A DNA stretch of 5,269 nt from Candidatus Saccharimonadota bacterium (GTDB lineage Bacteria > Patescibacteriota > Saccharimonadia > Saccharimonadales > UBA4665). Both the position numbers and the translations under genes were made by a program. Below are positions 1-4,953 of the stretch, in pieces. The notes beneath the pieces were generated by a model that was not told the origin of the DNA, made no database searches, and worked only from the letters and a program-made list of their open reading frames with translations. The stretch lies in assembly GCA_029288515.1 (NCBI GenBank), contig JARIHB010000097.1:1-5269 (forward strand), read 5' to 3'. Numbering within the stretch: position 1 is the stretch's first letter; every line of letters begins with the position of its first letter.

Positions 1-255
1 ATCACTGGTCATCACGATCAATAAACGGCGTTTGACCGGCCGGGCAGTAAACAATTTAAACTCGCTGTCATCGGCCGACAGCTGGCGCAGACGCGTCAGG
101 ATTTCGCGGGCCAGTTCAGCGTAGGCGCGCGGTTTTACAACCGCCTCCTGGGCGTGGCGCAGTTTGCTGGCAGCCACCAGCTGCATGGCGCGGGTAATCT
201 GGCGCGTGTTTTTTACCGAGCCGATCCGGCGTTTAATTTGCTGCCGCGATGCCAT
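1..255 (-). CDS. atpG: ATP synthase F1 subunit gamma, N-terminal part (cut by window edge)
   Basis: Gamma is the central rotor shaft of F1; its N- and C-terminal helices form a coiled coil inside the alpha3-beta3 ring and link catalysis to rotation of the c-ring. The 85 visible codons, translated by hand from the ATG at 253-255, show the hallmark first helix: IKRRIGSVKNTRQITRAMQ at residues 8-26, directly followed by LVAASKLRHAQ. A PRAYAE stretch near residue 43 matches the family's conserved 'RPYAE' site. The visible part ends in a hydrophobic strand (LLIVMTSD) just before the usual 'RGL-G' motif, so only the N-terminal third is present. The ATG touches the TAG stop of the preceding 96-residue gene with no spacer. 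A strong Shine-Dalgarno sequence (AGGAGAGGAG) lies inside the 3' end of that gene, 9 bases upstream, so translation is probably coupled. Last confirmed codon is at 1-3. Confidence 0.97.
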   Translation of the reverse strand, partial: MASRQQIKRRIGSVKNTRQITRAMQLVAASKLRHAQEAVVKPRAYAELAREILTRLRQLSADDSEFKLFTARPVKRRLLIVMTSD

Positions 256-546
256 CTAGCGTGTCTCCTCTCCTGGGGGCGTAAAATGCATGACTTCAAA
301 AAGGCGATTGGCATAATCCTGAAACGCTACTCCGCGTGCGTCTTCTGGGTCTTCCATCCAGAGAGGACCGCGCTCCAGCAGGAGATGATATGCCGAGCTG
401 GCAGCTTGAGCGTCACCGCGCAATTGACCCGTGCCGGCAGCGGCGGCACCGAGCATAGTAGCGAGCACGTAGTCCGGAAGCTGCTTCCTTCGTTCTTCAA
501 GCGAGCGGATTGGCTCGTGTTCACCAGCACCACTATCCACGCTCAT
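256..546 (-). CDS. Unknown 96-residue protein between atpA and atpG
   Basis: I do not recognise this protein. It starts with ATG at 544-546, one base after the TAA of atpA (TAATATG), and its TAG stop abuts the ATG of atpG. A GGAG site 9 bases before the ATG lies in the atpA tail. The reading frame is open further upstream, but that part overlaps atpA, so the internal ATG is preferred. The protein is soluble-looking and acidic, with no signal peptide or convincing membrane segment. An N-terminal charged stretch (SLEERRKQL, residues 15-23) leads into an alanine-rich helix-like segment (LATMLGAAAAGTG, 28-40), then a second likely helix (AQAASSAYHLLLERG, 46-60), an acidic turn around residues 65-70, and a third helix (FQDYANRLFEVM, 75-86). 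No cysteine is present. Standard atp operons have no gene here. It could be a lineage-specific assembly factor, regulator or accessory subunit, but this rests only on position. Confidence 0.8.
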   Translation of the reverse strand: MSVDSGAGEHEPIRSLEERRKQLPDYVLATMLGAAAAGTGQLRGDAQAASSAYHLLLERGPLWMEDPEDARGVAFQDYANRLFEVMHFTPPGEETR

Positions 547-547
547 A

Positions 548-2137
548 TTACTTGGCTCCAGCCTTCTTTTTAGGTTGCTTTTCGCCAGCAGCAGCTGATT
601 GTGCAGCTGCGCCGCCTGTGTAGCTCTTGGCAATCTTTTCAGCAGCCTCAACAACGGTCTTAATAAGGTCGTCGTCGGGTTTGTCCCCCTTGTTCAGGGT
701 CTTCATGACCGCGCCGTGCTTGTCTTCCATATAATTCAACAGCTCAATCTGAGCGTCTTTGATCTTTTCGACCGGAACGGTGTCGAACGGGCCCTTGGTG
801 GCAGCCATCAGGCTGACGGTTTGTTCGGCAACGGACAGCGGCTGGTATTGCTTTTGCTTCAGCATTTCAGTCAGGCGGCGGCCGCGTTCGATGCGGTGTT
901 TGGTTTCAGCGTCCAGGTCGGATGAGAACTGGGCGAACGAGGCCAGCTCGCGGTACTGAGCCAGTTCAAGGCGCAGCGGCCCGGCCACACTCTTTACAGC
1001 CTTTGTCTGGGCAGCGCCACCCACGCGGGATACGCTCAAACCGACCGAAATAGCCGGACGGATACCCTGATAGAACAGGTTGGTTTCCAGGAAAATCTGG
1101 CCGTCGGTAATCGAAATGACGTTGGTGGGAATGTAAGCAGAAATATCGCCGGCCTGCGTTTCGATGATCGGCAACGCGGTCAAAGAACCCGCGCCGAGCT
1201 CGTCGTTCAGCTTGGCAGCGCGCTCCAGCAAACGGGAGTGCAGGTAGAACACATCACCGGGGTAGGCTTCACGGCCCGGCGGACGGCGCAGCAGCAATGA
1301 CATCTGACGGTAGGCTACCGCATGCTTGGACAGGTCATCATAAATAATGAGCGCGTGTTGGGCGTTATCGCGGAAATATTCACCCATAGCGGCACCGGCG
1401 TACGGTGCAAGGTAGAGCAGCGGAGCCGGGTCAGCCGGACTGGTAGCGACGACGATGGTCTGGTCCATTACGCCTTCACGCTTCAAGCGCTCGACCAATG
1501 CAGCAATCTTGGACATCTTCTGGCCGACGGCTACGTACACGTTAATAATGCCGGTCTTTTGCTTAGCCTGGTTGATCATGGTGTCGATAGCAATAGCGGT
1601 CTTACCGGTCTGGCGGTCGCCGATAATCAGCTCACGCTGGCCGCGGCCGATAGGCACCAGGGCGTCAATGGCCATCAGGCCGGTCATCAACGGTTCGTGC
1701 ACGCTTTTACGGGCCATAACGCCCGGGGCAGCGCGCTCCAAAAGGCCGCGCTGCTTGGCTTTGATCGGTCCTTTGCCGTCCAGCGGGCGGCCCAGCGGGT
1801 CAACCACGCGACCGACCAGTTCCGGGCCAACAGGTACGTCAAGGACATGCCCGGTCATAGTGACCTTGGCGCCGGCAACAACCTTGGCGTCGTCACCCAT
1901 AATAACAGCGCCAATTTCGTCCTCCATCAAGTTAAGGGCGAAGGCGGTTACCACCCCACCGGTGGTTTCAATTTCAACGACTTCGTTGTATCCGGCGCTG
2001 CGCAGGCCATATATCCAGGGCACACCGTCACCGACGCGGGTAACGATACCGGCCTCTTCAAGGCCGTGCGTGTCGCGCAGCGAGTGAATCGCTTCACGCA
2101 GCTCGGCTGATAATTCTTGGACTTGTAATTCGCTCAT
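548..2137 (-). CDS. atpA: ATP synthase F1 subunit alpha
   Basis: Alpha alternates with beta in the F1 hexamer; it binds nucleotide at non-catalytic sites and supplies the arginine finger to the catalytic sites on beta. The 529 residues include the N-terminal helix that contacts delta (about 5-20), the beta-barrel domain (about 25-95), a P-loop GDRQTGKT at 173-180, a Walker B-like segment LIIYDD ending at Asp267-Asp268, and the arginine finger Arg371 in SVSRVGG. The PGREAYPGDVFYLHSRLLER block (287-306) is typical of alpha. The C-terminal helical domain is followed by an Ala/Lys-rich tail (about 507-529) that makes it somewhat longer than the 513-residue E. coli protein. The ATG at 2135-2137 has GGGAG 13 bases upstream, rather far, plus the purine run AAGAAAGTAAGAA. 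The gap from atpH is 32 bases. The gene looks intact. The signature reads PAISVGLSVS with Ser363 where Asn is usual. Confidence 0.99.
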   Translation of the reverse strand: MSELQVQELSAELREAIHSLRDTHGLEEAGIVTRVGDGVPWIYGLRSAGYNEVVEIETTGGVVTAFALNLMEDEIGAVIMGDDAKVVAGAKVTMTGHVLDVPVGPELVGRVVDPLGRPLDGKGPIKAKQRGLLERAAPGVMARKSVHEPLMTGLMAIDALVPIGRGQRELIIGDRQTGKTAIAIDTMINQAKQKTGIINVYVAVGQKMSKIAALVERLKREGVMDQTIVVATSPADPAPLLYLAPYAGAAMGEYFRDNAQHALIIYDDLSKHAVAYRQMSLLLRRPPGREAYPGDVFYLHSRLLERAAKLNDELGAGSLTALPIIETQAGDISAYIPTNVISITDGQIFLETNLFYQGIRPAISVGLSVSRVGGAAQTKAVKSVAGPLRLELAQYRELASFAQFSSDLDAETKHRIERGRRLTEMLKQKQYQPLSVAEQTVSLMAATKGPFDTVPVEKIKDAQIELLNYMEDKHGAVMKTLNKGDKPDDDLIKTVVEAAEKIAKSYTGGAAAQSAAAGEKQPKKKAGAK

Positions 2138-2169
2138 TTCTTACTTTCTTCTCCCGTGCGTTCCGCAGA

Positions 2170-2574
2170 TTATGCTGATTGAATTGTTGCAAGCTGTTGT
2201 AACCTGGTGCGTACGGATACGTCGAGCACAGCGTCCGGAGTACGGGCGACCAAACCGCCCAGCAGCGCTGGGTCGGTGTGCTCCACGAATTCGACGTGTT
2301 TCGCGCCAGTAGCCTCACGTAATGTACGCTTCAGTTCGTCGCGCACGTCATTAGACAGTGCACGAGCGCTGGTCATATCCACCAGCAGGTGACCGCTCTG
2401 CACAAACAGCTCATGGGCGATGTCGTTAATAATAAGGTTAACGTCATCAGCCATATTGTGTTCGAGCAGATAAGCGGCTAATGCCCGCAGCCAATGCGAC
2501 TGCTTGGCAGGCTCCGCCAGAATCTTAGCGGCGACGGTGCGGGCGATGATTCGTCGTGAGGCCTTGCGGTTCAT
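2170..2574 (-). CDS. atpH: ATP synthase F1 subunit delta, short form
   Basis: Delta (OSCP in mitochondria) sits on top of F1 and ties alpha to the b-subunit stalk, holding the stator. The C-terminal half is recognisable: VDMTSARALS (65-74), then DPALLGGLVARTPDAVLDVS (101-120) and VRTRLQQL, matching the family pattern of a conserved Asp-Pro, a Gly-Gly turn and a closing Ser-Val-Arg-x-x-Leu. At 134 residues it is clearly shorter than the usual approximately 175-180, and all of the loss is in the N-terminal helical domain, which has about 65 residues instead of about 105. From memory, short delta subunits of this type are usual in Patescibacteria, so this is probably the native form rather than a truncation. 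The ATG lies 3 bases after the TAG of atpF; the Shine-Dalgarno GGGGAG is inside the atpF end, 12 bases upstream. Translational coupling to atpF is likely. Confidence 0.95.
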   Translation of the reverse strand: MNRKASRRIIARTVAAKILAEPAKQSHWLRALAAYLLEHNMADDVNLIINDIAHELFVQSGHLLVDMTSARALSNDVRDELKRTLREATGAKHVEFVEHTDPALLGGLVARTPDAVLDVSVRTRLQQLATIQSA

Positions 2575-2577
2575 AAT

Positions 2578-3126
2578 CTACGCTTTCTCCCCGGCCAAGG
2601 CCTTCTTTACCAACGCCGCGTCCTTTTTGTCATCCAGCTTTTCGCCGATTACACGCTCGGTGGCCAAGGCAACCAGTTCAACGGTATCACGCTTCAGAGC
2701 CTCGCGGGCCTTACGCACGTCGTTGTCCAACTGCTGCCGGGCGTCGGCCACGATCTGCTCGGCGCGGCTCTTGGCCTTCTCTTCGGCTTCGGCAACCATC
2801 AAGGTCGCTTCCTGATGCGAGCGGGCGATAATGTCGTCGGCATCCTTACGCGCAGCTTCCAGCACTTCAGCTACTTGAGACTGTGCTTTTTCAGCGGCTT
2901 TGTGGGATTCCTTAGCCTCCCGAAGACCAGTCTCGATGGCTTCGCGGCGTGCATCGACTGCCTTCATAAGGGCAGGGTAGACGAACTTAGCCAACACTGC
3001 GACGAATACCAGGAAGGCAAGTGTGTTCTCAATAAGCAGTGTGCCGTTAAGGCCCAACGCCTGAAACAGCCCAACTGAGTGCTCGGCGTTCTCGTGGGTT
3101 ACGGCTGCTGTTACAAAATGATACAT
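2578..3126 (-). CDS. atpF: ATP synthase F0 subunit b
   Basis: Subunit b forms the peripheral stalk: one membrane anchor followed by a long helix that dimerises and reaches delta. The 182-residue product has an N-terminal extension of about 24 residues (MYHFVTAAVTHENAEHSVGL), then a membrane helix at about 29-50 that matches the family (LNGTLLIENTLAFLVFVAVL), ending at the conserved FVYPALM with its proline. The rest (about 55-180) is a charged, alanine-rich, heptad-like helix with the usual R-x-x-A-I-x-x-G-L-x-x-A-x-x-x-x start. Only one b gene is seen, with no b' partner. The ATG at 3124-3126 has no good Shine-Dalgarno; the nearest is GGAT 12 bases upstream. No better in-frame start lies before the membrane helix, so the start is probable rather than certain. 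The gap from atpE is 31 bases and the gene ends 3 bases before atpH. Confidence 0.96.
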   Translation of the reverse strand: MYHFVTAAVTHENAEHSVGLFQALGLNGTLLIENTLAFLVFVAVLAKFVYPALMKAVDARREAIETGLREAKESHKAAEKAQSQVAEVLEAARKDADDIIARSHQEATLMVAEAEEKAKSRAEQIVADARQQLDNDVRKAREALKRDTVELVALATERVIGEKLDDKKDAALVKKALAGEKA

Positions 3127-3157
3127 ACAGGGTTAGTTATCCATTTACTGCTCGCTA

Positions 3158-3373
3158 TTACGGCAAGAACTTAATAATAAGGGCAACAACCAAACCGATG
3201 ATCGCCAGGGCGTCAACGAAGGCCATAGCCAGGATCATCAGGGTACGGATCTTACCCAACGCTTCAGGGTTACGGCCAGCGGCGTTCATTGCGCCCATAC
3301 CGACCAAGCCCAGACCGATGCCACACAGGCCGGCGCCGATTGCGTAGGTCAGACCAAATGCTAATGCGTCCAT
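3158..3373 (-). CDS. atpE: ATP synthase F0 subunit c (proteolipid)
   Basis: Subunit c forms the rotating ring in the membrane; each copy carries one ion on a carboxylate in the second helix. The 71-residue protein is two hydrophobic helices joined by a polar loop. Helix 1 has a glycine ladder (GAGLCGIGLGLVGMG, 13-27) used for tight packing. The loop carries the invariant Arg-Asn-Pro (GRNPEA, 33-38), which contacts gamma and epsilon. The ion-binding residue is Asp54 in MAFVDALAIIG. At the position 33 residues before it, where sodium-binding c subunits have Gln, there is Leu21, and Ala55-Leu56 follow instead of Ser/Thr ligands; this points to protons as the coupling ion. Start at 3371-3373 with a strong AAGGAG 11 bases upstream in an AT-rich leader, consistent with high expression. 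The gap from atpB is 57 bases, the longest in the operon. Confidence 0.98.
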   Translation of the reverse strand: MDALAFGLTYAIGAGLCGIGLGLVGMGAMNAAGRNPEALGKIRTLMILAMAFVDALAIIGLVVALIIKFLP

Positions 3374-3384
3374 GTTATATATAA

Positions 3385-3390
3385 CTCCTT
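3385..3390 (-). promoter_or_regulatory. Strong ribosome binding site of atpE in AT-rich leader
   Basis: On the minus strand the sequence reads AAAAGGAG, then an 11-base spacer TTATATATAAC, then ATG. It lies in about 40 bases of AT-rich sequence (3374-3412) inside a roughly 50% GC operon. It is the clearest Shine-Dalgarno seen in the window, next to that of atpG. The spacer forms most of a 12-base perfect palindrome, GTTATATATAAC, at 3374-3385. In E. coli the atpB-atpE gap acts as a translation enhancer that raises c-subunit output; a similar role here is inference. Confidence 0.75.
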
Positions 3391-3430
3391 TTAATTACCT
3401 ATTATTTTACCATTCACTTCCGCCAGGGGC

Positions 3431-4252
3431 CTATGCCTCCTCCGGAACGGACTCGGGCTTGTCGCCTTTAGCAGGTTCGTGCCCGTGGGCATCCTCCTCC
3501 CCAGGCAGGCCTAACGAAATGAAAGCAATGGTAAGCATAAAGAATACGTAGCCCTGCACCGCTCCCACGAAGAGCTCAAGGCTGTAGAAAATTGGCAGCG
3601 CCACCACCGACGCGTACCCGGTCAGGAACCCAATCACGCCTAATAGTACTTCGCCGCCGAAGACGTTACCAAAGATACGAAGCGCCAGGGCGGCGGTACG
3701 GGTAAACTCAGCCACGAATTCCAGGATGCCCTCAAAGGCATGTAGTGGATCCTTAAACGGATTCACAAAATAACGGCCCAGATTGCCGAAAATACCGCGG
3801 CGCTTCATGGCCCACAGCTGGGCAGTAACAATAGAAATGACCGCCAGTGCAACCGTCACATTCAGATCGGCGGCCGCACCGCGCAGCAGCGGCGCTTCGC
3901 CATACGTAATCGAGCCGACGATTGGCAGCAGGCCAAGCCAGTTGTTAATAACAAAGAAAAACACCAAGGTAATGGCCAGCGGCACTACCTTCTTGGCGAT
4001 CTTTGTGTCGCCAATCACTTCAACGGTAGTGTCGTACAAACTTTCAAACGCCCACATTATAAGATGGGCGAAACGCCCGGCAGTGCCATTTTTGAATGCT
4101 CGGGCCGTGCTCCATAGAACTGTGAACGCCAGCACGCCGCCCAACAGACCAAGCAGCTGAGAATTAGTAATCAGCAACGGCCCGATATGAAATAACGTTT
4201 CGGGGGCAATGCTGATGTGCGGCGCACTTTCGGCGACGATGCTAAGACTCAT
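3431..4252 (-). CDS. atpB: ATP synthase F0 subunit a
   Basis: Subunit a is the membrane stator that forms the two proton half-channels next to the c-ring. The 273-residue product has about five hydrophobic helices (roughly 32-53, 88-112, 129-150, 183-210, 213-248). Key residues are visible: the essential arginine is Arg192 in ALRIFGNVFGGE, followed by Glu200 (equivalent to E. coli Glu219), and Gln233 in FVGAVQGYVFFML (equivalent to Gln252). The motifs FFFVINNWLGLLP (98-110) and ADLNVTVALA (128-137) are typical of the family. After the last helix, a charged tail of about 24 residues with two histidines and many acids extends past the usual end. The ATG at 4250-4252 overlaps the end of the upstream AtpZ/AtpI-like gene by 11 bases; AAGGA about 11 bases before it lies in that gene. 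This overlap suggests translational coupling. Confidence 0.98.
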   Translation of the reverse strand: MSLSIVAESAPHISIAPETLFHIGPLLITNSQLLGLLGGVLAFTVLWSTARAFKNGTAGRFAHLIMWAFESLYDTTVEVIGDTKIAKKVVPLAITLVFFFVINNWLGLLPIVGSITYGEAPLLRGAAADLNVTVALAVISIVTAQLWAMKRRGIFGNLGRYFVNPFKDPLHAFEGILEFVAEFTRTAALALRIFGNVFGGEVLLGVIGFLTGYASVVALPIFYSLELFVGAVQGYVFFMLTIAFISLGLPGEEDAHGHEPAKGDKPESVPEEA

Positions 4253-4526
4253 GCGTACTCTTTTCCTTTTCTTCTCGTGCTTCTAACGCGTTTAACTGCC
4301 GTTTTACCAGCAACCCCGCAGATACAAACCCTATAACTACCGCCGGGAAGGTGATCCACGGAGCGGTGTTAAACGTGCGGTCTGCGATAATACCTGCAAC
4401 AGTAAACAGAATAACCGGCACGGCAATGCGCCAAGCCGTATCCAAAAAATCGGTACCGAAAGCTGCGAGAGCAGAAGGCGTTTTACCACTAGGAGAGTGA
4501 GTCGTCTTATCGGCGGCTTGGTTCAT
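4242..4526 (-). CDS. AtpZ/AtpI-family small membrane protein, first gene of the atp operon
   Basis: Small proteins of the AtpI/AtpZ group are usually encoded at the head of atp operons; they are linked to c-ring assembly and to Mg2+/Ca2+ uptake, and are not part of the final enzyme core. The 94 residues have a hydrophilic N-terminus, a first membrane helix at about 33-49 ending in ADR (Asp49-Arg50), a short loop with TAPW (54-57), a second membrane helix at about 58-74, and a charged C-terminal helix rich in Lys and Glu. The pattern of a helix, an Asp, a Thr-x-Pro loop and a second Gly-containing helix fits the two-helix AtpZ-like type better than classic four-helix AtpI, so no single symbol is given. 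There is no clear Shine-Dalgarno; the 5' context is AGTAAGTAAGAA before the ATG. A TATAGT hexamer ends 9 bases upstream, so the message may be nearly leaderless. Confidence 0.85.
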   Translation of the reverse strand: MNQAADKTTHSPSGKTPSALAAFGTDFLDTAWRIAVPVILFTVAGIIADRTFNTAPWITFPAVVIGFVSAGLLVKRQLNALEAREEKEKSTHES

Positions 4527-4535
4527 TTCTTACTT

Positions 4536-4565
4536 ACTATATCAAAACAGAGGTACACCATGCAA
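4536..4565 (-). promoter_or_regulatory. Candidate promoter of the atp operon, close to the first ATG
   Basis: On the minus strand TTGCAT (4565-4560) and TATAGT (4541-4536) are separated by 18 bases. They match the sigma-70 consensus at four and five of six positions. The -10 element ends only 9 bases before the ATG at 4526, so the transcript would have a leader of roughly 2-4 bases. This is a pattern match only. Confidence 0.45.
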
Positions 4566-4597
4566 CCCCACTCCAAACCACATATTTCACAATGCTA

Positions 4598-4611
4598 TAC
4601 TATATATAGTA
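4598..4611. repeat. 14-base perfect palindrome in the divergent promoter region
   Basis: TACTATATATAGTA reads identically on both strands. It lies between the divergent atp operon and the glutaredoxin-like gene and contains a TATAGT hexamer on each strand, so it could act as a two-way -10 core or as an operator for a dimeric regulator. AT-rich palindromes also arise by chance, and no second copy is seen nearby. Confidence 0.5.
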
Positions 4612-4627
4612 ATTAGAAAGGTGTATA
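4599..4627 (-). promoter_or_regulatory. Alternative upstream promoter of the atp operon
   Basis: On the minus strand TATACA (4627-4622) and TATAGT (4604-4599) are separated by 17 bases. Transcription would start near 4592 and give a leader of about 65 bases. The -35 is weak (four of six positions) and the -10 lies within a palindrome, so it competes with the closer candidate at 4536-4565; both might be used. Confidence 0.35.
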
Positions 4628-4629
4628 CT
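4624..4629 (+). promoter_or_regulatory. Candidate -10 element of the glutaredoxin-like gene
   Basis: TATACT matches the -10 consensus at five of six positions and ends 8 bases before the ATG at 4638, which again implies a nearly leaderless message. No convincing -35 lies 16-18 bases upstream (the sequence there is alternating T and A), so support is weak. If a leader exists instead, AAAGG at 4617-4621 would be a rather distant ribosome binding site. Confidence 0.35.
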
Positions 4630-4637
4630 TAAGGCAT

Positions 4638-4892
4638 ATGAAAGATGAGTCAATTATTGTTTATGGAGCTGAGTGGTGCGCGTTCTGCCACCAGGCTATG
4701 CAGTATTTCGACCGCCTGGGCGTAAAGTACACCTACAAAAACGTCGACCTCGACCAAGCCGCCCTGCAAGATGCTGTCAGCAAATCAGGCCAGATGGGTA
4801 TTCCGGTTATCGACATCGACAACGAGATCATTATCGGCTTCGACCGGCCGCGCATCGATGCCGCTCTAAAGAAAAAGCACCTGGTACAGTAA
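4638..4892 (+). CDS. Glutaredoxin-like thiol-disulfide oxidoreductase (NrdH/YruB type)
   Basis: Glutaredoxin-fold proteins of this size exchange electrons between thiols and disulfides in the cytoplasm, for example to reduce ribonucleotide reductase or oxidised proteins. The 84-residue protein fits one complete fold: strand SIIVYG (5-10), the active site Cys14-Ala-Phe-Cys17 preceded by Glu-Trp, a helix, strand YTYKNVDLD (31-39), the cis-proline site GIPVIDI with Pro56, and the motif IIIGFDRPRID (64-74) typical of the YruB/NrdH-like branch. Both redox cysteines are present, so it is a dithiol enzyme. The electron donor (thioredoxin reductase or a low-molecular-weight thiol) and the target cannot be read from the sequence. 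It diverges from the atp operon and shares its intergenic region. It ends 61 bases before the next gene, which has its own promoter, so it is probably transcribed alone. No clear terminator hairpin follows. Confidence 0.92.
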   Translation: MKDESIIVYGAEWCAFCHQAMQYFDRLGVKYTYKNVDLDQAALQDAVSKSGQMGIPVIDIDNEIIIGFDRPRIDAALKKKHLVQ

Positions 4893-4918
4893 GCTTAAAA
4901 TCCACGGTAAACAAAAAG

Positions 4919-4947
4919 CTGACAGAACAATACAAATTCCGTAAAAT
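4919..4947 (+). promoter_or_regulatory. Promoter of the gene starting at 4954, likely leaderless
   Basis: CTGACA (4919-4924) and TAAAAT (4942-4947) each match the sigma-70 consensus at five of six positions and are spaced by the optimal 17 bases. The -10 ends 6 bases before the ATG at 4954, so the predicted first transcribed base is at or next to the A of the start codon. This is the best promoter match in the window. Confidence 0.65.
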
Positions 4948-4953
4948 GGTGGC

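Noticed and set aside
154..573. Plus-strand frame of 139 codons across the atpG start and the unknown gene
   Set aside because: It runs antisense to atpG codons and to the tightly packed unknown gene, with no promoter or ribosome binding site; a shadow.
547..654. Longer start for the unknown gene, inside atpA (132 residues in total)
   Set aside because: The extra 36 residues overlap the atpA tail in another frame, while the ATG at 544-546 has its own GGAG site and the usual stop-start junction.
1322..2110. Long plus-strand open frames opposite atpA (262 and 210 codons)
   Set aside because: They lie fully antisense to a well-conserved alpha subunit gene, resemble no family I know, and have no start signal; they are frame shadows.
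4892..4920. Possible hairpin AGCTT...AAGCT after the glutaredoxin-like gene as a terminator
   Set aside because: Five-base stem, long loop of about 18-19 bases and no T-run after it; too weak to call.
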